Source: Bacillus paramycoides (GTDB lineage: Bacteria; Bacillota; Bacilli; Bacillales; Bacillaceae_G). Taken from it: a stretch of 64,000 nt of DNA. The notes below the pieces were generated by a model. It made no database searches and was not told the DNA's origin. It was given only the letters and a program-made list of their open reading frames with translations. Position 1 is the first letter of the stretch. Each line of letters opens with the position of its first letter. A program made the translations under genes and the position numbers. Of the stretch, positions 17,367-25,103 are shown piece by piece. The stretch covers positions 1 through 64,000 of the forward strand of contig NZ_MAOI01000025.1 in assembly GCF_001884235.1 (NCBI RefSeq). The letters run 5' to 3'.

Positions 17367-19094
17367 TTATTTTTCAATAGATAATACTGGCAAGTTTGCA
17401 CTAATACTATTGTATTTTTCAGGGTCAATTCCTTTTATATTCCCGTTGTATCCAGTAATTGTTCTACGATAGTTTAATAGAATTACTGGTGGATCATCAC
17501 TTAACTCTTTATATAATTCTTTATAAATCGGTTTACGTTTTTCAATATCAACTGTCTCAATACCTTTTTTAATTAGCTCATCTACTTTCGCATTTTTATA
17601 ACCAAGACTCTTCTCATTGACACCAGATAAATATTCACCAGCTGTTTCACTTGGATCACTTGTAATCGGTGTCGAAACAGAAGCCAAATCATAATCACCT
17701 TTGTTTACCTTCGAAAGCATAGTATTAAAGTCCATAAATTCAGGATTAAACTCTACACCTATCTCTTTATAATTCTCTTTCGCAATTGGAATTAATAAAT
17801 CACTATCTTTAGCCGAACTTGGACCGAAATAAGAAAGCTTTAATTTTTGACCATCTTTTTCACGCACTCCATCCGAACCAACTTTCCATCCTGCTTCATC
17901 TAATAATTTTTTCGCTTTTTCTTTGTCGTATTCATATTTATTAACCCCTTCTTCCGTATAGGCCCAAGAAGTTGGATGAATTGGTACATTAGCTACCGTA
18001 CCGTATCCTTTTAATGCTGTATCAACATACTTTTTACGATCTAATCCGTAAATAAGTGCTTGGCGAACCTTTTTATCCTTTAAATACGGCTTATTATTAT
18101 TCATATAAATATAACTAAATGATGCCGCCGTTTCGATTTGAATGTTCGCGAATTGTAAACCTTTCGCCTGCTCAAGAATTTCATCACCAGTACCTAGGCC
18201 AGTGTAGTCAACTTCGCCTGTTTGGAACAATTGTAGTTTCGTATCACCAGCAGTAATTTTATAAATGAAGTTTGGAATTTTCGGTTTACCTGCATAATAA
18301 TTTTCATTTGCTACAAATCGAACTTCTTGGCCTGGAATATACTTTTCGAATTTATATGGGCCCGCAGCTATCGGTTTTCCATATAACTCTTTTAAATAGT
18401 CTAAACTTGTATTTTGTTTATAGTCTTTTCCATAATAAGCTTTTGATAACACTGGACCACCTAAAGCAGTTAGTGTTTGAGAGTTAACTTTTTCAGTCGT
18501 AATTTTAATTGTCTGTGGATCTATAACTTGAAGGCCTTCAATAGAAGTTGCTTTTCCTTCTTTATATTCTTTACCACCTTTAACCGCATATTGAGAAATG
18601 TCTATTTCACCTTCATATGCCTTATCATGTAAAAGCGTCAATGTGAACGCTACATCATCTGCTGTTAATGGCGAACCATCACTAAATTTTAAATCTTTAC
18701 GTAAATGGAATGTATATGTTAACTGATCAGAGGAAACATCCCACTTCTCAGCTAATTCTGGAATTGGTTTTCCTTGTTTATCTGTTGATACAAGAGATGC
18801 AAAAATAACAGACGTTACGTTTCCATCCCAACCATTTTGCTGGAAGTATGGTAAAAAGACACCACCTGGTTTATTAATTCCAACAACTAACGTGTCTTTT
18901 CGATTTTTTGCTTTGTCAGGTACTTTCGTCTTATCTGTAGCAGCAATCTTTTCGATTTTTATATTCTTTAAATCTTGCTGTTTAACTGGTTCTGTAGAAG
19001 CCGTATCTTCCTGTCCCCCACAAGCAGATAACACAAACGAACTACTCAGTAATACTGAAAATACACCAGCCCATTTTTTTGTCTTTGTCTTCAT
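17367..19094 (-). CDS. Oligopeptide-binding lipoprotein (OppA/AppA type)
   Basis: Extracellular solute-binding protein, family 5, 575 residues, lipid-anchored. The signal peptide ends in the lipobox LSAC with Cys25. The mature part has the family-5 stretches FHLRKDLKFSDGSPLTADD and FWAYTEEG-like substrate region. It delivers peptides to the OppB/C permeases encoded just downstream. The ATG at 19094 has GGTGGGG in front, three codons inside a GTG that also opens the frame. It resembles the Bacillus AppA branch more than classic OppA, so I give no symbol. A long leader with an inverted repeat lies upstream. Confidence 0.9.
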   Translation of the reverse strand: MKTKTKKWAGVFSVLLSSSFVLSACGGQEDTASTEPVKQQDLKNIKIEKIAATDKTKVPDKAKNRKDTLVVGINKPGGVFLPYFQQNGWDGNVTSVIFASLVSTDKQGKPIPELAEKWDVSSDQLTYTFHLRKDLKFSDGSPLTADDVAFTLTLLHDKAYEGEIDISQYAVKGGKEYKEGKATSIEGLQVIDPQTIKITTEKVNSQTLTALGGPVLSKAYYGKDYKQNTSLDYLKELYGKPIAAGPYKFEKYIPGQEVRFVANENYYAGKPKIPNFIYKITAGDTKLQLFQTGEVDYTGLGTGDEILEQAKGLQFANIQIETAASFSYIYMNNNKPYLKDKKVRQALIYGLDRKKYVDTALKGYGTVANVPIHPTSWAYTEEGVNKYEYDKEKAKKLLDEAGWKVGSDGVREKDGQKLKLSYFGPSSAKDSDLLIPIAKENYKEIGVEFNPEFMDFNTMLSKVNKGDYDLASVSTPITSDPSETAGEYLSGVNEKSLGYKNAKVDELIKKGIETVDIEKRKPIYKELYKELSDDPPVILLNYRRTITGYNGNIKGIDPEKYNSISANLPVLSIEK

Positions 19095-19181
19095 TGTCCC
19101 CACCCTAACTTTTTTTTAATAATTACACTTTATGAACTGCTTGCCTTATGTATGCCTCCCACAGCAACATTTTATAGCCAA

Positions 19182-19254
19182 TCGGAAAAGTCGGTTTTAA
19201 ATGTAAAAAAATAGATGTTTTTGAGGGGTAACAATCTTATTCCGACCTTTCCGG
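19182..19254 (-). promoter_or_regulatory. Inverted repeat in the leader of the opp operon
   Basis: TCGGAAAAGTCGG (19182-19194) and CCGACCTTTCCGG (19242-19254) can pair over thirteen positions (one G-U and one A-C mismatch) across a 47-base loop. It lies 90-160 bases before the oppA-type start. It may be a structured RNA leader or a spaced operator; no terminator run follows. I see no clear sigma-A promoter in the rest of this roughly 340-base gap (19095-19445). Confidence 0.35.
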
Positions 19255-19445
19255 TAGACTTTATGGTTATTAGCTTATATCGTTCACTATATTTTGTCAA
19301 TTCTTTCTATATAAATATTTTTAAGAATTTTTTAAAAATTATTGATCAATCTTTAATTTAGGTAAACTTAGCAAAAAATTCATTCTATTATCTACTAGCC
19401 CAGCATAGAATAATAACAATTAACTACCAAAAAGGGGGCGAAAAT

Positions 19446-19643
19446 ATAGACAACCTATTCCAATATGTCCTGCACTATGTGTTATTAACAATCATGATAG
19501 TCGGGGCATTATTACTATTCCCGTTCTTCCCAAAGTTCGTCCTCTTTTTAGCTTTTTTCGTTATGTTAGGGATCGCAATTATTATCTCTATGAAAGAAGA
19601 CGATACACAAAAAGAAAGCAGAGTTCAGCGCTTAAAGCTGTAA
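19446..19643 (+). CDS. Small membrane protein with an apparent ATA start codon
   Basis: A 65-codon frame reading (ATA)DNLFQYVLHYVLLTIMI and on through two hydrophobic segments to a charged tail (KEDDTQKESRVQRLKL). AAAGGGGGCGAAAAT lies eight bases before the ATA, and there is no ATG, GTG or TTG with a binding site nearby; the first in-frame GTG and ATG are codons 12 and 17, inside the first membrane segment. Either AUA is used, or the original ATG has mutated and the gene is weakly expressed or dead. The last codons and the stop lie inside the terminator hairpin. Function unknown. Confidence 0.5.
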   Translation: MDNLFQYVLHYVLLTIMIVGALLLFPFFPKFVLFLAFFVMLGIAIIISMKEDDTQKESRVQRLKL

Positions 19644-19660
19644 CTCTGCTTTCTTTTTTT
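19611..19660. terminator. Terminator shared by the small membrane protein gene and the lnr-like operon
   Basis: AAAGAAAGCAGAGTT and AACTCTGCTTTCTTT form a fifteen-pair stem with T-runs, active in both directions. It overlaps the end of the 65-codon frame and ends at the stop of the ABC-2 permease gene. Confidence 0.85.
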
Positions 19661-20808
19661 CAGTCGTAACGTATTCTCGTTAAACCAATTACGAAAAATA
19701 CTCCTGCAAATAAACTGAGTATACCAATATATCCTCCTATATCTGCTAATGTGCCTCCCCTTACAATTAGCTCCGTAAAGCCACGCATCGCCCACGTTTG
19801 CGGAACAAAATTTGCCGCCACCTGCATCCATGCCGGCTCAATTTCGATTGGCCAATAAAGACCACTAATCATACATGTTGAAATTACAACGATATTACCT
19901 AGTGCGGACTGCTGTTCTGTTGTTTTTACGATACTTGCCAATAATAAAGCTAGACCAATGACGGCTAATAACAATACTGAAACGAGTGTAATAACCCCTA
20001 ATAAATTTCCCCACTGCACATCAAATAATGAATGCGTTAATATCATTAAAACACCAAATTGAATCCACCCTATTAAAAAGAAGGAAAGGATATATCCTGC
20101 TAGTATTTGAACTTTTGAAACTGGCGCTCCTAATAAACGAGACCAAACACCAAGTTGTCTAGCTTTCAAAATAGTTCCCGTCGCACTTAACATGACAATC
20201 ATGACGAATAGAATTGAAAAACCTGCAGCTCGCCCTGTAACGTTATTTAACTTTTGATCATCATGTAAAATCGATTCTTTTTGAATCGAAACAGGATCTA
20301 CTTTTGTATAAATTGTTTCATACATCGTTTCCCACGAAGTGTTACTTTTCTTCTCAAAATCTCTTGCTGCACTAACTTCTATCTCCATCTTTTTTAATGC
20401 ACTTGCTAATACTTGCTCTACAGAAGTTCCACCAGTAAAATCAGCACTAGCTTGAAATTGAATATTTTCTACCTTTCTATCTAGCATACTCTTTTGAAAA
20501 TCCTTCGGGATGATGATTATACCAGATGATTTCTTGTTTTCGATCCTCTGTTTCCCTTCCTCATACGTTACCTTCTCTATAGAAATTAAATCACTTTTCT
20601 TTATTTCCTCGTAATACTTGCTAGATAATACAGAACCATCTTTATCTACTAAACTAATATTTACTTTCGCATTCCCACTTCCACCTAAAAGCCCGCCGAA
20701 AATGAGTGTGAAAATAATAGGCATTCCAAACATGAGTATATAACTTTGTGGCCTAATTAAAATTTGTTTTAATTCTAGCCAACAAAGTGCCCAAACCTTC
20801 TTCATCAT
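19660..20808 (-). CDS. ABC-2 type permease (LnrN-like)
   Basis: 382-residue membrane half of an exporter: one N-terminal segment, a large extracytoplasmic domain (about residues 45-170) and five segments in the C-terminal part, the ABC-2/YhgE layout. The last gene of a five-gene set in the order kinase, regulator, ATPase, permease, permease, the same order and lengths as B. subtilis lnrJKLMN (formerly yfiJKLMN), which exports linearmycin-type polyenes. The role here is inferred from that layout; other membrane-active compounds are possible. Confidence 0.8.
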   Translation of the reverse strand: MMKKVWALCWLELKQILIRPQSYILMFGMPIIFTLIFGGLLGGSGNAKVNISLVDKDGSVLSSKYYEEIKKSDLISIEKVTYEEGKQRIENKKSSGIIIIPKDFQKSMLDRKVENIQFQASADFTGGTSVEQVLASALKKMEIEVSAARDFEKKSNTSWETMYETIYTKVDPVSIQKESILHDDQKLNNVTGRAAGFSILFVMIVMLSATGTILKARQLGVWSRLLGAPVSKVQILAGYILSFFLIGWIQFGVLMILTHSLFDVQWGNLLGVITLVSVLLLAVIGLALLLASIVKTTEQQSALGNIVVISTCMISGLYWPIEIEPAWMQVAANFVPQTWAMRGFTELIVRGGTLADIGGYIGILSLFAGVFFVIGLTRIRYD

Positions 20809-20816
20809 TTCCCCTC

Positions 20817-22013
20817 CTATCTCGTACGTAAACGTAACGTTCCAATCATAACGGAGATAATTCCTGCACTACATAAACTTAAAATAACAGGAAGTAGCAC
20901 ATCCCAAGATGTTCCCGACATAATATTTAAGAAGCTCGTAAGCGCCCATTTATTCGGAGCAATATTCGCAACTGTTTGAAGTGTATCGGGAAATACGTAA
21001 ATCGGTAACATTGATCCCCCTAATATAGCTAGTATTTGAATACCCATTCCCCCCATTAAATCTGCCGTTTTTTCCTCACGAATAAAGGCCGCAATTAACA
21101 TAGATAAACCAGAAACACAAATTGCATAAGAAATTCCCAACACTACTATTTGAGACACGTCTTCGCCCCATTCCACATGAAACATAAAGTGTGTAGCAAC
21201 TATAAATATTCCAAATTGTATACAGGCAAATAGTAATGTACCTAAAAACTTCCCGAATAAAATTGAAAATGAGCTCGTCGGTGTACTAAACAAACGCGCC
21301 AACGTTTCAGTTCGTTGTTCTGTTACAACTGACTTTGCACCTACTGTTATGTTATATAGTAAAAACATGACTAACATCGCTGCTGCATAATATTGCATCG
21401 CCACAACTGTTTTTTTACCTATCGTTCCTCTTTCGATGTTATCCGCACTTGTAGTTGCTATCGTCTGTAGACTTCCACTTACCTCTTTTGCAACTTGTGC
21501 TACATCACCCTGCTGAGATTTTGCTAATTCTGTTACAACACTTTTAGTAGATACTGCGACTGTTTGAACACGTTCTGAAAAAGAGTGGATCATTGACTCG
21601 GCAATTTTTGCTTGTATATCTTTTGATGGGTCTATAAGCACCTTTGGTTCTTTTAATTTTCCATCTTGTACTTGTTCGCTCCATTTATTTGGGATGACAA
21701 TTCCTACATCGATTTTCTTTTCCTTTAACATATCTTCAAGCTCTACCTGGGAGTTAACTGCCTTTACTTTCACATCATCTTTTATTTCCTTAGACTGCAA
21801 TACATCTTTTTGAAAGACATCTGCAAACTCATCCGTTCCCTCTTGATAATAGCCAATTACTGTTTTCGGTAGTCCACCACTATCAAATACATTACTTAAC
21901 GCTGAACCTAAAATCGCTGTTAATAAAAGCGGCATAAGTATCATCATCATAAATCCGCGGCGATCAATTAAACGGATTTTTAAATCTTTCCATGCAATAA
22001 TGAAACTTTTCAT
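20817..22013 (-). CDS. ABC-2 type permease (LnrM-like)
   Basis: 398 residues with the same architecture as the next gene: start MKSFIIAWKDLKIRLIDRRG, one segment, a long extracytoplasmic domain to about residue 205, then five segments including the conserved GAKSVVTEQRTETLARLFSTP loop that contacts the ATPase. Eight bases separate it from the second permease. The pair probably forms a heterodimeric pore. Confidence 0.8.
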   Translation of the reverse strand: MKSFIIAWKDLKIRLIDRRGFMMMILMPLLLTAILGSALSNVFDSGGLPKTVIGYYQEGTDEFADVFQKDVLQSKEIKDDVKVKAVNSQVELEDMLKEKKIDVGIVIPNKWSEQVQDGKLKEPKVLIDPSKDIQAKIAESMIHSFSERVQTVAVSTKSVVTELAKSQQGDVAQVAKEVSGSLQTIATTSADNIERGTIGKKTVVAMQYYAAAMLVMFLLYNITVGAKSVVTEQRTETLARLFSTPTSSFSILFGKFLGTLLFACIQFGIFIVATHFMFHVEWGEDVSQIVVLGISYAICVSGLSMLIAAFIREEKTADLMGGMGIQILAILGGSMLPIYVFPDTLQTVANIAPNKWALTSFLNIMSGTSWDVLLPVILSLCSAGIISVMIGTLRLRTR

Positions 22014-22028
22014 CTCGCACTAACCTCC

Positions 22029-22961
22029 TTAATCACGCAGTGAACGTCCTGTTAATTGTAAAAAGAGTACCTCTAAATTCGGTTCTTGCACTTCAAGTTT
22101 TAAAATTTGAGCGTTGTTCTCAACAACTACTGACACAACCGTGCCAATTGCCTCTCCACCGTTTAGTCCAATGTCAATCGTGCTATTATCTTCGTCAAAA
22201 ATAATACGCTCAACAACAGGTAGTGCTTTCAACTTTTGTAGCAGTTCCGTACTATAGCGATTTAATCGCAATTTCACTATAAACCCATCTGTCAGACGAT
22301 TGCATAACTCTCTTTTCGTTCCTAGTGCAATTACCTTTCCGTGATCAACGATGGCAATTCGCTCACATAAATACTCAACTTCTTCCATGTAATGACTCGT
22401 ATAAATGACCGTCATACCTTTTTCATTTAATTTTTTAACCGTCTCTAAAATATGATTTCTCGATTGTGGATCAATTCCGACTGTCGGTTCATCCATAATT
22501 AATAACTCTGGTTCGTGCATAAGTGCTGCACCAATATTAATACGCCTTTTCATTCCACCTGAAAATGTTTCAATTTTATCTTTTCCCCGATCCTGTAAAC
22601 CGACGTACGCTAACACTTCCTCTGCCCGCTCCTTTGCAGCTTTTCCATTTAAACCGTACATCTTTCCCCAAAAAATCAAATTTTCCTTTGCTGAAAGTGT
22701 CGGATACAGCGCAATGTCTTGCGGGACAATACCGATTTTCTTTTTTGCTTCTAATGGATACTCTTTTACAGATTTCCCACCAACTTTTATATCACCACTA
22801 TCGTATGGAATTAACCCGCAAATCATTGATATCGTCGTTGACTTCCCCGCTCCATTTGGACCAAGCAATCCAAATGTTTCACCCTTTTTCACTTCAAAAG
22901 AAACACTCTTTACAACTTCCTTCTTGCCAAATGATTTCGTAATATGATCAATGACTAACAT
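22029..22961 (-). CDS. ABC transporter ATP-binding protein (LnrL-like)
   Basis: 310-residue ATPase of the exporter. Walker A GLLGPNGAGKSTT near residue 32, Q-loop VPQDIALYPTL, signature FSGGMKRRINIGAAL, Walker B LLIMDEPTVGID and switch His in YTSHYMEE. The C-terminal 90 residues form the usual drug-exporter extension. It is preceded by a promoter region that lacks a good -35, as expected if the response regulator encoded upstream switches it on. Confidence 0.88.
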   Translation of the reverse strand: MLVIDHITKSFGKKEVVKSVSFEVKKGETFGLLGPNGAGKSTTISMICGLIPYDSGDIKVGGKSVKEYPLEAKKKIGIVPQDIALYPTLSAKENLIFWGKMYGLNGKAAKERAEEVLAYVGLQDRGKDKIETFSGGMKRRINIGAALMHEPELLIMDEPTVGIDPQSRNHILETVKKLNEKGMTVIYTSHYMEEVEYLCERIAIVDHGKVIALGTKRELCNRLTDGFIVKLRLNRYSTELLQKLKALPVVERIIFDEDNSTIDIGLNGGEAIGTVVSVVVENNAQILKLEVQEPNLEVLFLQLTGRSLRD

Positions 22962-22996
22962 ATTGATTCAGCCCCTTTGCATTCATCTACACTTTC

Positions 22997-23036
22997 ATTG
23001 TAGAAAAATTTCTTCTTCTCTCCATCAGTCTTGAGA
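22997..23036 (-). promoter_or_regulatory. Putative activator-dependent promoter of the exporter genes
   Basis: TACAAT on the minus strand (22997-23002) has no recognisable -35; where it would lie there is TCTC-N10-GAGA (23019-23036), a small dyad that could bind the response regulator. Inferred, by analogy with lnr regulation in B. subtilis. Confidence 0.35.
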
Positions 23037-23052
23037 TAGAAATACAAAATAA

Positions 23053-23080
23053 AAAAAGCAGCAAATTTTGCTGCTTTTTC
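23053..23080 (-). terminator. Terminator after the two-component genes
   Basis: AAAAGCAGCAAA and TTTGCTGCTTTTT with T-runs on both sides, between the regulator gene and the exporter genes; it separates the two transcription units. Confidence 0.8.
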
Positions 23081-23100
23081 ACACTTATATATGCCAAAAG

Positions 23101-23757
23101 TCATGTGTATGTCGTAACACCATATCTTACTGCGTATATTGCTGCTTGTGTTCGATCTCTCAGTTCGAGCTTACTAATTAAATTAGAAACGTGATTTTTT
23201 ACAGTTCCCTCTGTAATGAATAACTTTTCAGCAATCTCTTTATTATTTAAGCCAAGCCCAATTTCCCTTAAAACATCTACTTCACGCTCAGTTAATTGTT
23301 CTAGTTGTTCTGGTGGGGGGCACTCTACTGCTACTTTTGTCTTTTTTAATTCCTTTACAATTTGCGCTGTTATATCTTGAGGAAGCACAGCGCCTCCACC
23401 GTGTACCGTTAAAATAGCTTGAACGATTGCATCCGTCTCCATGTCCTTCAATAAATATCCGCTCGCTCCTTGCTCTAATGCTTCAAAAATAAGCTCACTA
23501 TCACTAAAAGTCGTTAACATAAGAACCTTTATATGAGGAAACTTTTCTCTAACTAAACGAGTTCCTTCAACACCATTCATACGAGGCATCCGAATATCCA
23601 TCAAAATAATTTCAGGCTGTAATTGTTTCACCTTTTGTACGACTTCATCCCCATCACTAGCCGTCCCCACCACTTCCAGTTCCGGACGTAAATTTAATAT
23701 CATTGCCAATCCATCACGAATCAGTGATTGATCATCAACAATCATAATTCGAATCAT
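23101..23757 (-). CDS. NarL/LuxR-type response regulator (LnrK-like)
   Basis: 218 residues from an ATG that overlaps the kinase stop (ATGA), with GGGGGAG upstream. The receiver domain has MIVDDQSLIRDG, the phosphate-accepting Asp in LMDIRMPRMNG (near residue 54) and the K in YLLKDM. The C-terminal LuxR-type helix-turn-helix (about 145-210) contains LTEREVDVLREIGLGLNNKE. It should be phosphorylated by the kinase encoded just upstream and activate the adjacent exporter. Confidence 0.9.
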   Translation of the reverse strand: MIRIMIVDDQSLIRDGLAMILNLRPELEVVGTASDGDEVVQKVKQLQPEIILMDIRMPRMNGVEGTRLVREKFPHIKVLMLTTFSDSELIFEALEQGASGYLLKDMETDAIVQAILTVHGGGAVLPQDITAQIVKELKKTKVAVECPPPEQLEQLTEREVDVLREIGLGLNNKEIAEKLFITEGTVKNHVSNLISKLELRDRTQAAIYAVRYGVTTYT

Positions 23758-24947
23758 AACGCTCCCCCTATTATCCATGTTTTTTCTCGGAGCGGGAATT
23801 CGATTTTTAGGCGAAAACCTTTTTCTATTTCACTCTCAAATTGAATGATTCCACCATGCTCCTCTACACGTTCTTTCATATTAAGTAACCCAAACCCAGG
23901 GCTTACTTCATTGACTCCCATACCATTATCCGAAATACATAACTTAACTTGTTCCACTGAACAAACTAAACTTACTTCACATAAACTAGCTTTCCCGTGA
24001 CGTTTTGCATTCGTTAAAGACTCTTGCATAATACGAAGTAACGTAGGCTGTAGTGACAACGGAATCACAACCGGATCCCCTTGTAATTGAAAAGATACTT
24101 GTACTTTCGTCGCTTTAGAATATCCATGTAACATTTCACGCATATTCTCTATTATGTTCCCTAGTTTACTTTCCTCTTTTAAGGCATGCACAGAAGTTCT
24201 CACTTCTTGAAGTGATTTTCTAGCTAACCCATGACATGTATGTAAAACCTCTTCCGTAGCGTCCGATTTTTGTTTCCATAAAGCCTCCGCTAGTTGTAAC
24301 TGAACAAGTAAAGCTGTCATATTATGACCAACTGTATCATGAATTTCTCGGGCAATATCATTCCGCTCCCGAACGGCAGTCAATTCTTCCACCTCTTTAG
24401 CATATAGCCGTAATTGTTCATGTGCTTCTTTTAAAGCTGTATGAGATAACGCTAATTTCCCATATTGCTCATCTACCATTTGCCGAGCAGCTGTAAGTTT
24501 TTTTATTAAGTTTCCAGCTAAAGCACTGAAAACGATGAACATAAAGTTAATTGCATTACTCTCCAATTCCAGACTCCCTGTATGTTGGTACGTATGCATT
24601 ATATTTATAAACCAACAAAGAAAGAAAAAAGCGATAAAAAAATAAGTCGTACTTTTACGCCAATCATGAATAAATAATCCTATCGCATCAATTCCAAATA
24701 TAATTAAATACAAACATGTCTCGGGAAATAAAAATCCTAATAACGCTGTGACAATACCGTTTGCGATCAAGGTATAAAAAACGAGTTTCCTACCCCCCTT
24801 TTCTTTTACAAGTAAAATATGATTCACAATATAAATGAAAAGTGCAATGCCGACAAAAATTTGTAAATTTGCTGTTTCACGTGAAACATGATTTGCGTAA
24901 ACTAAACAAATCATGACGATTGTAGCAATCCGCGCGTATCCTAACAT
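23754..24947 (-). CDS. Sensor histidine kinase (HisKA_3 type, LnrJ-like)
   Basis: 397 residues from the ATG preceded by GAGGAGAATTTT; the open frame begins twelve codons earlier without a binding site. Five or six hydrophobic segments fill the first 150 residues with almost no outside loop, the intramembrane-sensing plan. Then come a coiled stretch, the phosphoacceptor motif DIAREIHDTVGHN, and the HATPase domain with ESLTNAKRHG (N box) and DNGMGVNEVSPGFGLLNMKER. The arrangement next to a regulator and an ABC exporter points to sensing of membrane-active antibiotics. Confidence 0.88.
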   Translation of the reverse strand: MLGYARIATIVMICLVYANHVSRETANLQIFVGIALFIYIVNHILLVKEKGGRKLVFYTLIANGIVTALLGFLFPETCLYLIIFGIDAIGLFIHDWRKSTTYFFIAFFFLCWFINIMHTYQHTGSLELESNAINFMFIVFSALAGNLIKKLTAARQMVDEQYGKLALSHTALKEAHEQLRLYAKEVEELTAVRERNDIAREIHDTVGHNMTALLVQLQLAEALWKQKSDATEEVLHTCHGLARKSLQEVRTSVHALKEESKLGNIIENMREMLHGYSKATKVQVSFQLQGDPVVIPLSLQPTLLRIMQESLTNAKRHGKASLCEVSLVCSVEQVKLCISDNGMGVNEVSPGFGLLNMKERVEEHGGIIQFESEIEKGFRLKIEFPLREKTWIIGGAL

Positions 24948-24982
24948 AAAATTCTCCTCACGTTTCCGTAGCATAAAGCTCA

Positions 24983-25012
24983 TTTTCTTATCATCGCAAT
25001 AAGAAAATTATA
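24983..25012 (-). promoter_or_regulatory. Kinase-gene promoter with a perfect dyad
   Basis: TATAAT on the minus strand (25007-25012) is followed at the expected transcription start by TTTTCTTAT-N7-ATAAGAAAA (24983-25007), nine perfect pairs. A candidate operator for autoregulation of the two-component genes. Confidence 0.4.
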
Positions 25013-25041
25013 CCAATTTTTATCTCTTCGTTATACAAAAA

Positions 25042-25090
25042 AAAAGAGCAAGCCCTCCCTCAAAATATGAGAAAACAACTTGCTCTTTTT
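25042..25090. terminator. Terminator downstream of the ABC-F gene
   Basis: AAAAAGAGCAAG and CTTGCTCTTTTT flank a loop of about 25 bases, with long A and T runs. It ends the ABC-F transcript (minus strand). Confidence 0.7.
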
Positions 25091-25103
25091 CATTCTATTT
25101 TCT

